Assembly (NCBI GenBank): GCA_030429545.1
Contig: JAUIFF010000012.1
Span: 62,001 to 126,000, forward strand
Reading direction: 5' to 3'
Source of the DNA: Polyangia bacterium
GTDB lineage: Bacteria; Myxococcota_A; Polyangia; Nannocystales; Nannocystaceae
Length of the DNA: 64,000 bases
The translations under genes were made by a program, and so were the position numbers. Of this stretch, positions 46,801-55,584 are shown piece by piece. How positions within the stretch are numbered: position 1 is the first letter of the stretch; every line of letters starts with the position of its first letter. A model generated the notes under the pieces. The model did not search any database, was not told the DNA's origin, and worked only from the letters and a program-made list of their open reading frames with translations.

Positions 46801-48162
46801 TTGCAACGCGACGATGTCCTGCGCACGTGGGGCCGGCTCCGAGCCCAGGGTGCCAACCTCCGCCAGATTTCCGAGGCGGTCCAAGAACTCAAACTCACCG
46901 GCCAGCCAACGGAGGCACTCGAAGTCACGGCGCTGCTGCGTCTGCTGCGATTTTATCTCGAATGTGAGCGAGTCACCCCGGCCCAGCAACTCCTCCCGCG
47001 GGTCGAAGCTGCCCTCGAACAACTCCGGGCGACCGGCAAATATGTTGTAGACACACCGAACTACCACGACAACAGCGGCCTCGATCCCCTGCTTGCGAGC
47101 CTGCACCTCGCCGAGCTCAAGGCCCGCCTGATGCGTGGTCGGGGCGAGTTTGCGGCGGCGTTGCAGCAGGTCGAGGAACATCTGCCACGCTGCCCGGCAA
47201 CCGAGGCCGGCAACCACCGGCGAGCTCGGCTCGAGCTCGTGGCCGCTCGTGTCCTGTGCGATCGGACAGATTACCAGCCCGCGATCGAGCGGATGCATCG
47301 GGCACTCGCACTGGCCCGGCAGCTCGAATACCGGCGGCTCGAAGCCGAGGTGCTAGCAGCCCTCGGTGAAGCCACAGCCCGCAACACCCGCTACCAAGAG
47401 GCCATTTCGTGGTTTCGCAAATCACTGGCGATCGACCGCGACCTCGGCGATCGATTTGCCACCGGCACCAAACTCGCCAACCTCGGGATCACCTACACCG
47501 CAATCGGGCTGTACGACCGGGCCCTTCGCTACCTCCGGAAGGCGCTCGAGCTCCATGAAGGCCTCGGCCAGGGGGTTTTGCGCGACGAGGTGCTGATCAA
47601 CCTCGGTGTTGTGTTGGCGGCCCTGGGGCAGCGCGCGCAGGCCCGTGCGTACCTCACCGAGGCGATTGGCAATACGCAAAAACACGGGGATGTGCGGGCC
47701 GAGCTGCGTGCCCGTTCCCGACTCGTGTTACTCGCGGTCGCCGATGTCCTCGCCGGGGAGCCGCGCGAGCCCGACAACGAAATCATTGCAGCTGCACAAA
47801 AACTCCTGGACGACGCCCATGGCCAACAGCAGCGCAGCCCGGCAACCCGGGTGCTCCACGCACTTTCGTTGCTCGCCGACTACCGGGGCGATCTCGCCAA
47901 GGCCCTCGACTACGAGCGGCGGGCAGTCAAGCTCGTCGAGCGCGGGGCGGCGGCGCTTGACGGGGTGTTGTCGCTGCACCACCTAGGCGTCTTGCTCGAC
48001 AAGCATGGTTCGTCCACCGAGGGGGCGAAGTACCGCCAAAGGGCCGAGCACATCACCCAGGCCCGGCTCGAGGACCTCAGGGATGCAACCCTGCGCAGCA
48101 GCTACCTCGCCCAGCCCGATGTCCAGCGAATCCTCGGGCACCGGCTTGCCGCAAAAAAATAA
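43825..48162 (+). CDS. Ser/Thr protein kinase fused to cyclase-like, AAA ATPase and TPR regions
   Basis: 1445 residues from the ATG at 43825, directly before the kinase fold (MQTPENFGRYQLLRLLGEGGMAQVYLA); an upstream ATG at 43744 adds an unlikely leader. Lys42, HRDVSPHN with Asp148 and DFG at Asp166 mark an active kinase. Residues about 390-500 look like a degenerate class III cyclase domain (GAIVVGCDRRDITLVFGALGDGQN...GLGIAMANMHAH). The ATPase follows, with GQPGHGKHAL, a Walker A in which the usual Ser/Thr after Lys is His. The C-terminal 600 residues are TPR-like (ARNTRYQEAISWFRKSLAIDRDLGDR and similar). Cytoplasmic. Confidence 0.88.
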   Translation: MQTPENFGRYQLLRLLGEGGMAQVYLATVAVAQGLRKQVVIKKIRPEFAGDPEFTAMFVEEAKIALGLNHANLVQVFDFGEVRGQLFLAMEWVDGVDLMKLIQQLSQTGAHMPAVIAAYIAHQVAAALSYAHQKTDDYGRPLAISHRDVSPHNIMLSHAGTVKLLDFGIAKQARENIVQANTGGEHPAIHGKLAYMSPEQARGQALDARTDLYSLGVVLYELLSGTLVHRQHGLTQTLEMVRSGTLAPIGEVAPHTPPALQEVVERALQRDPTQRFATAREMQARLAGYLHRADPVVDDEVLSNFLHQHLSPAPIPTRAPTADATAVVVARPDIKPPPNPEAANMEVTVVRAGLAPQLQTKDPPDHRKLGRLVTHLAETRGAIVVGCDRRDITLVFGALGDGQNPEQRALAASLALCEAVGMVGHGLGLGIAMANMHAHVSHGQPGGLRVQLPVASEQALAQLAHAGLDGPIWVCGDLPHKLADLWEFDHNAPPPLELANTPFLGGAALLGPLKERSQQPHTSRLIGRELELRGLRTCLAEALRTGRPRAALVVGQPGHGKHALIRTFLKGLPNGALTVVRVVGQWRRRNVSLGTLLDALRQLLTLPPAPDQTCIDNHLASDIPEPNRRREFAAALHQALVHHDHTKKTLVPSQRPWQRREQLWQLISEVVLARATSRPVLLVVENLHLIDDHSFQRLRSWLEHRLDPRSRSYAQLSGAPIVCLLSSRPGDREQLLRKNPGLQLVNVRELSPAHAYEMVTQRFVEPQRAHELARAVVDHTGGNPMFIEETLADLLRRKVVGLDPDHKRLHLHTRNPTLTLPPTVEAALKARVDALPAGVREVLLAASVLGVRFRVDELGHLVGRDCNPALAELEQLGLLHRPSQPAAPQRLQFASRSLHDVCKTSLPRNSAGPLHRAAASLKLARPDYTPGRDDGPIADHLAQAQAFAEAIDPALRAAAHARAAASSVEAYYFLSLALRALAPTDPRRVLCLLQRDDVLRTWGRLRAQGANLRQISEAVQELKLTGQPTEALEVTALLRLLRFYLECERVTPAQQLLPRVEAALEQLRATGKYVVDTPNYHDNSGLDPLLASLHLAELKARLMRGRGEFAAALQQVEEHLPRCPATEAGNHRRARLELVAARVLCDRTDYQPAIERMHRALALARQLEYRRLEAEVLAALGEATARNTRYQEAISWFRKSLAIDRDLGDRFATGTKLANLGITYTAIGLYDRALRYLRKALELHEGLGQGVLRDEVLINLGVVLAALGQRAQARAYLTEAIGNTQKHGDVRAELRARSRLVLLAVADVLAGEPREPDNEIIAAAQKLLDDAHGQQQRSPATRVLHALSLLADYRGDLAKALDYERRAVKLVERGAAALDGVLSLHHLGVLLDKHGSSTEGAKYRQRAEHITQARLEDLRDATLRSSYLAQPDVQRILGHRLAAKK

Positions 48163-48183
48163 TGAAAACACACGTACCGCAAG

Positions 48184-48687
48184 CTACTGGCACAGGCCCA
48201 TGCCAGCCGCCTCGGTACAGCGCGCCGGTTCGCTAAATGCCTCGCCACAGTAGTGATAGCGGCACTCAAAAAAATTGCCTTCGGTCACCGGCATCCCGGC
48301 AACCGGCACCCCTTCGGCCTCGGCGAGACAGGCCGTCAGCGAGGCATCGTGATCGTCACCCCAGTGGTCGTGATAGTAGTCGTGGCAGGCAACGAGCATA
48401 CAGTCGCAGTAGTCCATCGGGGTTGGGGCTGCGGCCTCGGTGGTCGATTCGGATTCTGATGTATCGCTGGTGTCCGTGGTGTGATGGCCGGTTTCAGTGT
48501 GGGAATCGCTTCCGGCTGTAACCTCTGTGTCAGTATGTGTATGCGCATGGGTTTCGTGGCTATGGGTATCCGCTGTGGTGTCGTCATCGGTCGTCGACGA
48601 CGAGCAGACGCCAGGGCACGGCTCGTCGGCGGCACATCCACCCATCAGTACGCCCACAATCACTGCCACCCCCACCCGTACCATCAT
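48184..48687 (-). CDS. His/Thr-rich lipoprotein
   Basis: 167 residues. The ATG at 48687 overlaps the upstream stop (TGATG), indicating translational coupling; a GTG at 48690 is also in frame. Signal MMVRVGVAVIVGVLMGGC with lipidated Cys. The linker is unusual: THSHETHAHTHTDTE...SHTETGHHTTD, a His/Thr/Asp-rich run likely to bind Zn, Cu or Ni. The C-terminal domain has seven or so Cys (DYCDCMLVACHDYYHDHWGDDHD, ECRYHYCGEAF, RCTEAAGMGLC). The upstream partner is a di-haem lipoprotein, so a metal or redox role is plausible but unproven. Confidence 0.75.
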   Translation of the reverse strand: MMVRVGVAVIVGVLMGGCAADEPCPGVCSSSTTDDDTTADTHSHETHAHTHTDTEVTAGSDSHTETGHHTTDTSDTSESESTTEAAAPTPMDYCDCMLVACHDYYHDHWGDDHDASLTACLAEAEGVPVAGMPVTEGNFFECRYHYCGEAFSEPARCTEAAGMGLCQ

Positions 48688-49610
48688 CACTGTCCCTCAC
48701 ATGCTGTCTTACGTTCGATCCACTCACGGATATCGAGATAGGCCTGGTCCTCAATCGAAGCGAACTTGTCGTGACCGCCGTGCATCACCCCGCCCTCATC
48801 TTCGCTCAACGGCTTGAGCAGCAGCAGGCTTTCGCTCGGCGCTTGATAGTTGAGAAGCCCACGGTCGAGGACGTTGCGCATGGTCGCAAGCGATGACGCG
48901 TTGCAGTTGCCAGTGGTGATCCACTTGGGGGCCTCGATCTTGCTCGAGTCGAAATGACACGGAAAGCAGCGCCCACGCCAGGCATAGACCTTGTCCTGAA
49001 ACAGGGCTTCGAGGGTACGATCACTGCAATCCCCCGGGTCGTCAAACCCTGGCTCTTCGCCGTCGGAGTCCTGTTCGATCGGACAGGCATCGGGGCCAGG
49101 CGGGGTCGTATCGCCACAGGGGTTGTCGATCGGTTCGCAGGCCGTCGACCCGCAGGCCGCGTGATACTCGATCCACGCCAAAAACCCATTGTACTCCTCG
49201 GCGATGACCTCCTCGGTGATCAACGGACTGGCCGGGTCGGCGCGCTCGATCCAGCTCAAGACCAAACTCGCCTGCGGATTTTGCAAGTCGACAAGGTCCT
49301 GCTCAACCATGCACGCCATGGTTTGGCAGGGCGTGTCTTTGATGACCATACCGAGGTCGATACCCGAAAGATGGCACTCGTTGCAGGTTTTGGGGCGTTC
49401 TTCCGCCAGTAACGGGGCAATTCGCTGGTCGTAGAGCGCCGTCGCCTCGTCGTCACTACACACGAGCACGTCACCCGCCTGCATCTCTGGTCGTGGTGGC
49501 GCCTCACTACTACTGTCGATGTCCGGGCCAACCTGCTCACTCGAGCAGGCTGCAAGTAGACCGCAAATGAGCAAACCACATCCTGCGACTCGGGAGTTCA
49601 CGCGTGTCAT
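48687..49610 (-). CDS. Di-haem c-type cytochrome-like lipoprotein
   Basis: 307 residues from the ATG at 49610. Signal MTRVNSRVAGCGLLICGLLAAC with lipidated Cys in LAAC. Two CXXCH haem-attachment motifs are present: CNECH in the first third and CFPCH in the second half. Other Cys pairs (ACGSTACEP, PCGD, ACPIE) could be disulfides. IAPLLAEERPKTCNECHLSGIDLGM resembles planctomycete-type cytochrome c modules. Predicted periplasmic or outer-membrane electron carrier or sensor. It is coupled by stop/start overlap to the His-rich lipoprotein downstream. Confidence 0.82.
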   Translation of the reverse strand: MTRVNSRVAGCGLLICGLLAACSSEQVGPDIDSSSEAPPRPEMQAGDVLVCSDDEATALYDQRIAPLLAEERPKTCNECHLSGIDLGMVIKDTPCQTMACMVEQDLVDLQNPQASLVLSWIERADPASPLITEEVIAEEYNGFLAWIEYHAACGSTACEPIDNPCGDTTPPGPDACPIEQDSDGEEPGFDDPGDCSDRTLEALFQDKVYAWRGRCFPCHFDSSKIEAPKWITTGNCNASSLATMRNVLDRGLLNYQAPSESLLLLKPLSEDEGGVMHGGHDKFASIEDQAYLDIREWIERKTACEGQ

Positions 49611-49763
49611 CGCTGGGAGCATCATACCGTATGCCGTTCACCGGTACGCTGGGGTCGCGCCCCCGGATCAAACCTGCACTCAACAACGACTGGGCACCGA
49701 TTTGAACCAGCAGGTAGACCTGCGTGCGCAAATCAGTGCCCAGCAAAAGGCCGCTCGTATCGC

Positions 49764-52070
49764 CTAGGGGTTGAACAGATTGACCCCGACAAAGTCCGGG
49801 TTGATCGGGTCGAGTTCGCCATCAAACCCGGTTACCGCAACCACCGCATCGAGCCAGTCCTGCGAGACATCCCAACTGAGCGAGCGGGTCTCCTCGTAGT
49901 GATCGTCGGCGCTACCAAACGCAGTCCCCAAAAAACATGACTGTGCAACTGCTTCGGCGGCCCCGGGCACGGCATCATAGGGCGGGCCCATCAGCAGGCT
50001 CGGGTCGTCGGTGATCTGCTTGCAGCGCTCACCAGACAGCGAGTAGTTGTCGGCGTCGAACGACTGGTAGTCGACAATTCCCAGGCCAAACAGCGCCGCA
50101 CAGTTGTCGAGGCCGGCGAGGCATTCGACCCGGTAATCGGCCGGAGCGAGCAAATAACCACCTGAATCTTGGGTCAGGCCGAGCATCCAGCGATGGTCCC
50201 CAACCATGGTCTGGCGGGCATAGCCTGGGGTGGTGTAGGTTGCCGAATCCAGGTGATTGGAGCTGTTCTCGAGGCCAAGCAGTCCACCGCCGTAATAGAC
50301 CTCGTCGGGGTCGTCGACAAAGTCGCTGGGCAAACCGTGGACCAGTTCGGTCACGGCTTCGCCGGGAATCGTCAGCATGTCGATGGGCCCGAGCTGGATG
50401 TACACGACCTCGGTTTTGAGGTGGTCACCCACCCGCACCGGCGCATCGAAGTCTGGGTCGAACGGCGAGTCGTAGTTGTCGAACACACAGGTCTCGTCGT
50501 TTTTGGGGCCCATCGCCGGGCAGGTGTAGAGCTCGCGCGGGAGGTGCCCCAACGCCAACGGCTCGTCGTTGAGCACCGACAGCCCAATCCGGAACTCGAG
50601 TTGTGCCAACCGGGTGTAAAACGGTTGATGGGTGACCGCGATCGGTGCGGTCTCGACAACGTCGGCGTCCGCCAGGTCTGAGAGTGCGCGCTTGGCCAGC
50701 TCCACACCAATAATCGCAGTCTTGTGGAAGTTTTTCGGGATTTCGATCGGGTTGTCCGGCAGCTGCATACCGTCGCCCGCAGGCTGTCCGCCGTCGCCTT
50801 CGGTCTCCCACACGATCGCCCGCAGTGGCGACTGCATGGCCCCGACACCGCCGTTAAAATAAAGCGCCGGCGCGCCGTCGGTCTGCTCCTGAATCGCACG
50901 TGTCATGTAGCCAGGAAAACCCGCCGAGATGTACTGGCCTTCGATATGGCAGTGCTCTTCGTCTTCGCTGTGGCACTCCTCGATCGCCCACAGGAAGTCA
51001 GCCTGCTCATCGGTTGCCCATACATCTTTTCCAAAACCAAGCACGGCCTCGGGGTGGTTTTGCCACTGAACGACGGTCGCAACAACCTGGCTCGGATCCT
51101 CGGCGGCCACTGCCTGAAGCGTGTGCAGGGTCGGGTCGACGATAAATGGGGCGGTTTGGTCGGCTAATCCGTACTGGAAGTTCGAACGGGCGAGCCGCAG
51201 GTGCGAGAGCACCATGTTGTCGGGGTTGACAGCCTCGACCACGGCCGCAGCTGCCTGATCGGTCAGGTACTCGAAGTAGTTGTGGTTGATGTTTTCAAGC
51301 CCAGCCGTGTCGGGGCCCATGTGGTTGTGCGTGGCGCCAACGATGATCTCCAGCTTGGCAAACGCCTCGTCGTCGTCGAGCAACATCGCGACCTTGTCGC
51401 GGATCTGCTGGATGTCCTGGGCCAGCAACATGTAGACGTCAGCCGACACCAGCACCAATGTTGGTGATTCGGGCGCTTCAGGGTCGGCAAAGGCGACGGC
51501 CCCAACGCGAATTTCATCGTGCACCCAGTGGCTGGTGAGCCGCCCGTTGCCGATCGCAAGCTGGCCAACATCCCAGTCTTCGACAAACACCCCGGGGTCG
51601 GTCCCCGGGTCACCGGGTTCGAGCGCCAGTGGGGGGTTGTCCCGAAGGACATCTGCGTAGGCGGTCGAGCCCATGACCTCGGGCAGCAGGGTCAACTGCG
51701 AAGCACCCACCATCACGCCTTGGAGCGGGCCATCGGTATCTGTCTCGGTCCCTGGGTCGGTATCGGTGTCCGGTCCGGTCGTCGCCTCGGTGTCGCTCGG
51801 GTCGTCGGTCGTCGCCTCGGTTGGATCGGTTTCGGTCTCACCAACGCTAGTGGACTCGCTTTCGCCCTCGGTCGTGGTCACGGAGGTTGTGGTGGTGGGC
51901 GTCGATGTCGTCGGGCCGGCTGTCGGGTCGTCGGTCGTCGAGGTCTCGGTTTCAGAGTCGGAGTCTGTCGCCGTCGTTTGCTCGCCTCCACCACAGGCAC
52001 CGACGCTGACCAACGCCGCGCAGGAAACCAGGGTCAGGGGCAGCTGCCGCAAAAATGCATGTCTATTCAT
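49764..52070 (-). CDS. Neutral/alkaline ceramidase-like lipoprotein
   Basis: 768 residues from the ATG at 52070 (MNRHAFLRQLPLTLVSCAALVSVGAC, lipobox VGAC), followed by a Thr/Ser/Glu/Asp linker of about 85 residues. The catalytic region resembles neutral ceramidase: LVLVSADVYMLL, then ATHNHMGPD (compare ATHTHSGPG with its zinc-binding His), and WQNHPEAVLG with a further His. C-terminal GEAVTELVHGLPSDF resembles the ceramidase PGEFT block. A zinc amidase acting on sphingolipid or another N-acyl amide outside the cell is a reasonable inference; sphingolipids are known in myxobacteria. Confidence 0.75.
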   Translation of the reverse strand: MNRHAFLRQLPLTLVSCAALVSVGACGGGEQTTATDSDSETETSTTDDPTAGPTTSTPTTTTSVTTTEGESESTSVGETETDPTEATTDDPSDTEATTGPDTDTDPGTETDTDGPLQGVMVGASQLTLLPEVMGSTAYADVLRDNPPLALEPGDPGTDPGVFVEDWDVGQLAIGNGRLTSHWVHDEIRVGAVAFADPEAPESPTLVLVSADVYMLLAQDIQQIRDKVAMLLDDDEAFAKLEIIVGATHNHMGPDTAGLENINHNYFEYLTDQAAAAVVEAVNPDNMVLSHLRLARSNFQYGLADQTAPFIVDPTLHTLQAVAAEDPSQVVATVVQWQNHPEAVLGFGKDVWATDEQADFLWAIEECHSEDEEHCHIEGQYISAGFPGYMTRAIQEQTDGAPALYFNGGVGAMQSPLRAIVWETEGDGGQPAGDGMQLPDNPIEIPKNFHKTAIIGVELAKRALSDLADADVVETAPIAVTHQPFYTRLAQLEFRIGLSVLNDEPLALGHLPRELYTCPAMGPKNDETCVFDNYDSPFDPDFDAPVRVGDHLKTEVVYIQLGPIDMLTIPGEAVTELVHGLPSDFVDDPDEVYYGGGLLGLENSSNHLDSATYTTPGYARQTMVGDHRWMLGLTQDSGGYLLAPADYRVECLAGLDNCAALFGLGIVDYQSFDADNYSLSGERCKQITDDPSLLMGPPYDAVPGAAEAVAQSCFLGTAFGSADDHYEETRSLSWDVSQDWLDAVVAVTGFDGELDPINPDFVGVNLFNP

Positions 52071-52217
52071 TGATTGCGCTCCTGCGCGCACTGTACCCGT
52101 TAATGCTCGCGTTGGACATACATTGTATGCACAACTGAACATTTGAGTGACCAGCGCATATGAAGATTACATGCGCGTACAACGTTTACGACAGGGCGTC
52201 ACGATCCGCGGCCGGGG

Positions 52218-53165
52218 CTAGCCCATGTCCTTGAGCACGGACAGCGCCTCACGCATGGCCAACGCATCAGGGAAACGATGGTGGACCTGCTTGGCACAGG
52301 CCTTGGTAAAAAACTCGTCCATCGCCCGTGCGTGCGAAGCCGGGGTGTCCGGCGGCAAGAACGTGCTCAATGCAATCGGCTCACGCTCACGGTGCGCCTG
52401 CAACAGCGCCCGCGGATGTTCGTCGAACAGATCTTCAAACGGATGCCGACCGCCAGTTGCCAGCTCAAAAAATGTCATTCCGAGGGCGTAGAGGTCCGCT
52501 CGATGGTCGACATACCCACCGGCAATCGTTTGCTCGGGGGCGATGTACCGCGGGTCACCCATCACGTGGCGGCGGCTTTGTGGCGTCAGGTCGCTGAGGT
52601 CTCGCGCGACGCCAAAGTCGAGTAGCTTGACCACCCGCAGCATCGGGTCGTGGGAGTCGCGGGTGACAAAGATGTTGGACGGCTTGATGTCACAATGGAC
52701 GATTCGGCGTAGATGCACATAACGCAGGGCGTCGAGCACCTGCGAAAAAATCTCACAGACAACCGGCATCGGCATCACGGTGCCGTTTTCGAGAAACCAG
52801 CCGACATCCTTGCCGCGCAGGTATTCCATGGCAAACCAAAACAGCCCGTACTCCTCGGTCGTGCCGACCTGCATCACCCGCACGAGGTTGTTGTGCATGA
52901 ACACAGCACACATCCGAGCCTCGCGGCGGAAGTGGCGATGTGCCCATTCGGGCACGTCATTTTTCATGACCTTGAGGGCCACGTAACGGTTCATCAGCCG
53001 ATCGAAGGCCTTGTAGACCTTGCTCATTCCGCCCTCGCCGAGGGGCTGAACAATCTCAAACTGACTCGTGGTGCGAACGACTGTGCCGGTTGGCAAATCG
53101 ACGCCCCGGTAGCCTTCGTAATATTGCCCGCTGCCGCTGCCTGAGCTGGAACTGCTGCTACTCAT
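52218..53165 (-). CDS. Ser/Thr protein kinase, single domain, non-RD type
   Basis: 315 residues: a Ser/Gly-rich N-terminal tail, then the kinase domain. LGEGGMSKVYKAFD (P-loop), YVALKVMK (Lys), and the catalytic loop HCDIKPSN in place of HRDLKPxN, so Asp is kept but Arg is lost, as in non-RD kinases not controlled by activation-loop phosphorylation. DFG is intact (LLDFGVARD), followed by GDPRYIAPEQ and DLYALGMTFFELATG. No transmembrane helix or extra domain. Divergent from the hydrolase at 53474. Confidence 0.88.
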   Translation of the reverse strand: MSSSSSSSGSGSGQYYEGYRGVDLPTGTVVRTTSQFEIVQPLGEGGMSKVYKAFDRLMNRYVALKVMKNDVPEWAHRHFRREARMCAVFMHNNLVRVMQVGTTEEYGLFWFAMEYLRGKDVGWFLENGTVMPMPVVCEIFSQVLDALRYVHLRRIVHCDIKPSNIFVTRDSHDPMLRVVKLLDFGVARDLSDLTPQSRRHVMGDPRYIAPEQTIAGGYVDHRADLYALGMTFFELATGGRHPFEDLFDEHPRALLQAHREREPIALSTFLPPDTPASHARAMDEFFTKACAKQVHHRFPDALAMREALSVLKDMG

Positions 53166-53473
53166 CGAGTTACTTGCCTGCTGCCAAGGCCCGCGGGGGC
53201 TCCTTTACGGGACTTACACTACCTATTACCGCAGGGCGCCGCTAGTACGAACTTCCTGACTTTTCTGCGTTGTAGGCGCGCAACCCTGCACAATCACTCA
53301 GTTTCTCGTGACATTTGCGCACCGGTGCCACCTGCCCACAGCCAAACACACATCGGCACCACCAATCGATCCCGCTGAAAGTTCGTATTTGCCCGCCTGT
53401 TGTCCGTGCTCACACAATTTCCCCGACGAGCATGGCCACTGGTCGTGTATTTTCGCTCCACTGGAGGTTGCGC
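53166..53473. other. Divergent intergenic region, 308 bp
   Basis: Between the leftward kinase and the rightward alpha/beta hydrolase. I see CTGGAGG (53461-53467) as the hydrolase ribosome site and a wider-form dispersed palindrome, TGCGCATGCA (53469-53478), lying over the hydrolase start codon. No gene or strong dyad otherwise; the open frame extending from 53315 lacks protein character before the lipoprotein signal. Confidence 0.6.
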
Positions 53474-55546
53474 ATGCAAACAGCTTGTCATCGACATCCC
53501 ACTCCCCGGCGTAGCATCGCCTTGCTGCTGCTGACTGCCCTCGCGTGTGCCCCCCAATCCGGCGAATCGGATACCGCTTCGGAGGGCGAAACAACTGCGT
53601 CGACGGATACCACCGAAACCACGGACACCTCCGCCGACACTGTCGCTGCAACCGACACCGACACCGACACCGGCACCGAACCTGAGCCCGAGCCAGAGGT
53701 CGCCTGGCCGACGCTCGAGTGCGACCCGTTGGTCCCGAGCTACTGCGCCTACCCGTTTCCGAGTAACGTGTATACGCAAGATGATCCCACGAGCCCCACC
53801 GGCCGTCGCCTAGCCCTTGCCCAGGCAACCCTTCCGTTGAGCACCAGCGGCTACCTGTCGGACCCCGGGGTCTGGAACCAAAGCGACGGATTTTCCCCGG
53901 GAATGGCCCTACTCGCCCACCTCCCGGGTGCGACCACCCTGGGCCTCCCTGACCCGACAACCATTGAGCGCTCGCTGATGCCCGACAGCCCGACCGTGCT
54001 GATCAACGCGGAAACCGGTGAGTGGGTGCCCCACTTTAGTGAGCTCGACATGTCGACCGGGCAAAGTTCGCGACGAACCTTCATGATTCGCCCGGTCACC
54101 CGCCTAGCCGACAGCACCCGCTACATCGCGGCTATCCGTGGGGTGGTCGATGAGACAGGTACACCCCTCCCCGCCTCGGCTGCTTTCGCGGCTTTGCGCG
54201 ACAACACCCCGTTTGCCGACGATCCCTCGATCGACACCCGGCGCGGGCTATATGCCGACATCTTTATACGACTGGCCGACGCCGGGGTCGAACGCGAGAA
54301 CCTCCAACTCGCCTGGGACTTCACCACCGCGAGCCGCGAAAACAATACGGCGCGCCTCGTCAGCATTCGCGACCAGGCCCTCGACATCGTCGGCGAGGCC
54401 GGGCCCGAGTACGTGATCGATGAAATCACGACCGACTACAGCGAACACATCGCCCTGCAAGTTGAAGGCCGGATGACGGTGCCGCTTTACATCGACGACC
54501 CCGGCCCCGGCGGCTCGATGATGCTCGACAGCGACGGCCTGCCAGTCCAACAGGGTGAGGCCGAATACCCATTTGTCGTGCTGATCCCCTACAGCGCGTT
54601 CGACACGGTCTCTGCCCCGCTCGCCTACGGCCACGGGCTTTTAGGCTCGAAGGGACAGGTCAAGTCAGGCACCTTCCAAAAGTTTGCCAACGACTACAAC
54701 TTTGTCCTGTTTGCCGTCGATTGGGTCGGTATGGCCGAGGACGACTTTATCCACATCGCCGGCGTACTCAACGACGGCGAGCTCGATAGGTTCGCTACCG
54801 TGGTCGACCGCGGCCAGCAAGGCATCTTAAACTTCATGCTCGCCACCCGCATGCTCAACGGCGACTTCGCCAACGACCCCCAGCTGGTCTACGACGGCAA
54901 GCAGGCACAGATCGCAACCGACGAGGCCTTTTACTTTGGCAACAGCCAGGGCGGCATTTTTGGCGCCACACTGATGGCGGTCTACACCGATGTCACCCGC
55001 GGGCTGCTCGGCGTCCCCGGGCAGCCCTACCACCTCCTGCTCAACCGCAGCGTCGACTTTGACCCGTTTTTTGTGATTTTGCGGATCGCCTACCCGGATG
55101 CCATCGACCTGCAAATGGTACTCGGGCTCATCCAAATTCTGTGGGACCGCAGCGAGCCCAACGGCTTCACCCCATATATCCGAACAAACATGCTCCCGGG
55201 GACACCATCGCATGAAGTGCTGCTGCAAATTGCGATGGGCGATCACCAGGTCACAACCCTCGGCGCCCATCACATGGCCCGTAGCATTGGCGGTGTTATC
55301 AACCTCGCACCGGTCAACCGCTCACTGTGGGGTATTGAAGAAGCCACTGCCCCGCACGAGGGTTCGGGCATGATCGAGTACGACTTTGGTCTGCCACCCG
55401 ACCCGATCACCAACATTCCGCAAACCGCCGGCGAGGACCCCCACGGCAAGCCACGCAAGCTTGACAGTGCGCAAAAGTCTCTCAACCTATTTTTACGCGA
55501 GGGCAAGGTCGATTCGTTTTGTGACGGCCCCTGCGACCCCGAGTAA
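53474..55546 (+). CDS. Alpha/beta-hydrolase-fold lipoprotein
   Basis: 690 residues; ATG six bases after GGAGG. Lipoprotein signal ending LLLLTALAC, then an acidic Thr/Glu/Asp linker. The first 250 residues (CDPLVPSYCAYPFPSNVY...) form a region common to large myxobacterial exported proteins. The C-terminal half is an alpha/beta hydrolase: YGHGLLGSKG, then the nucleophile elbow GNSQGG (Ser491), and MGDHQVTTLGAHHMAR carrying a likely Asp and His. Extracellular esterase or lipase by inference. The metallophosphoesterase gene follows 38 bp downstream. Confidence 0.8.
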   Translation: MQTACHRHPTPRRSIALLLLTALACAPQSGESDTASEGETTASTDTTETTDTSADTVAATDTDTDTGTEPEPEPEVAWPTLECDPLVPSYCAYPFPSNVYTQDDPTSPTGRRLALAQATLPLSTSGYLSDPGVWNQSDGFSPGMALLAHLPGATTLGLPDPTTIERSLMPDSPTVLINAETGEWVPHFSELDMSTGQSSRRTFMIRPVTRLADSTRYIAAIRGVVDETGTPLPASAAFAALRDNTPFADDPSIDTRRGLYADIFIRLADAGVERENLQLAWDFTTASRENNTARLVSIRDQALDIVGEAGPEYVIDEITTDYSEHIALQVEGRMTVPLYIDDPGPGGSMMLDSDGLPVQQGEAEYPFVVLIPYSAFDTVSAPLAYGHGLLGSKGQVKSGTFQKFANDYNFVLFAVDWVGMAEDDFIHIAGVLNDGELDRFATVVDRGQQGILNFMLATRMLNGDFANDPQLVYDGKQAQIATDEAFYFGNSQGGIFGATLMAVYTDVTRGLLGVPGQPYHLLLNRSVDFDPFFVILRIAYPDAIDLQMVLGLIQILWDRSEPNGFTPYIRTNMLPGTPSHEVLLQIAMGDHQVTTLGAHHMARSIGGVINLAPVNRSLWGIEEATAPHEGSGMIEYDFGLPPDPITNIPQTAGEDPHGKPRKLDSAQKSLNLFLREGKVDSFCDGPCDPE

Positions 55547-55584
55547 CAGTTCTTGAACCTACAACGAATCACGCGAACACACCT

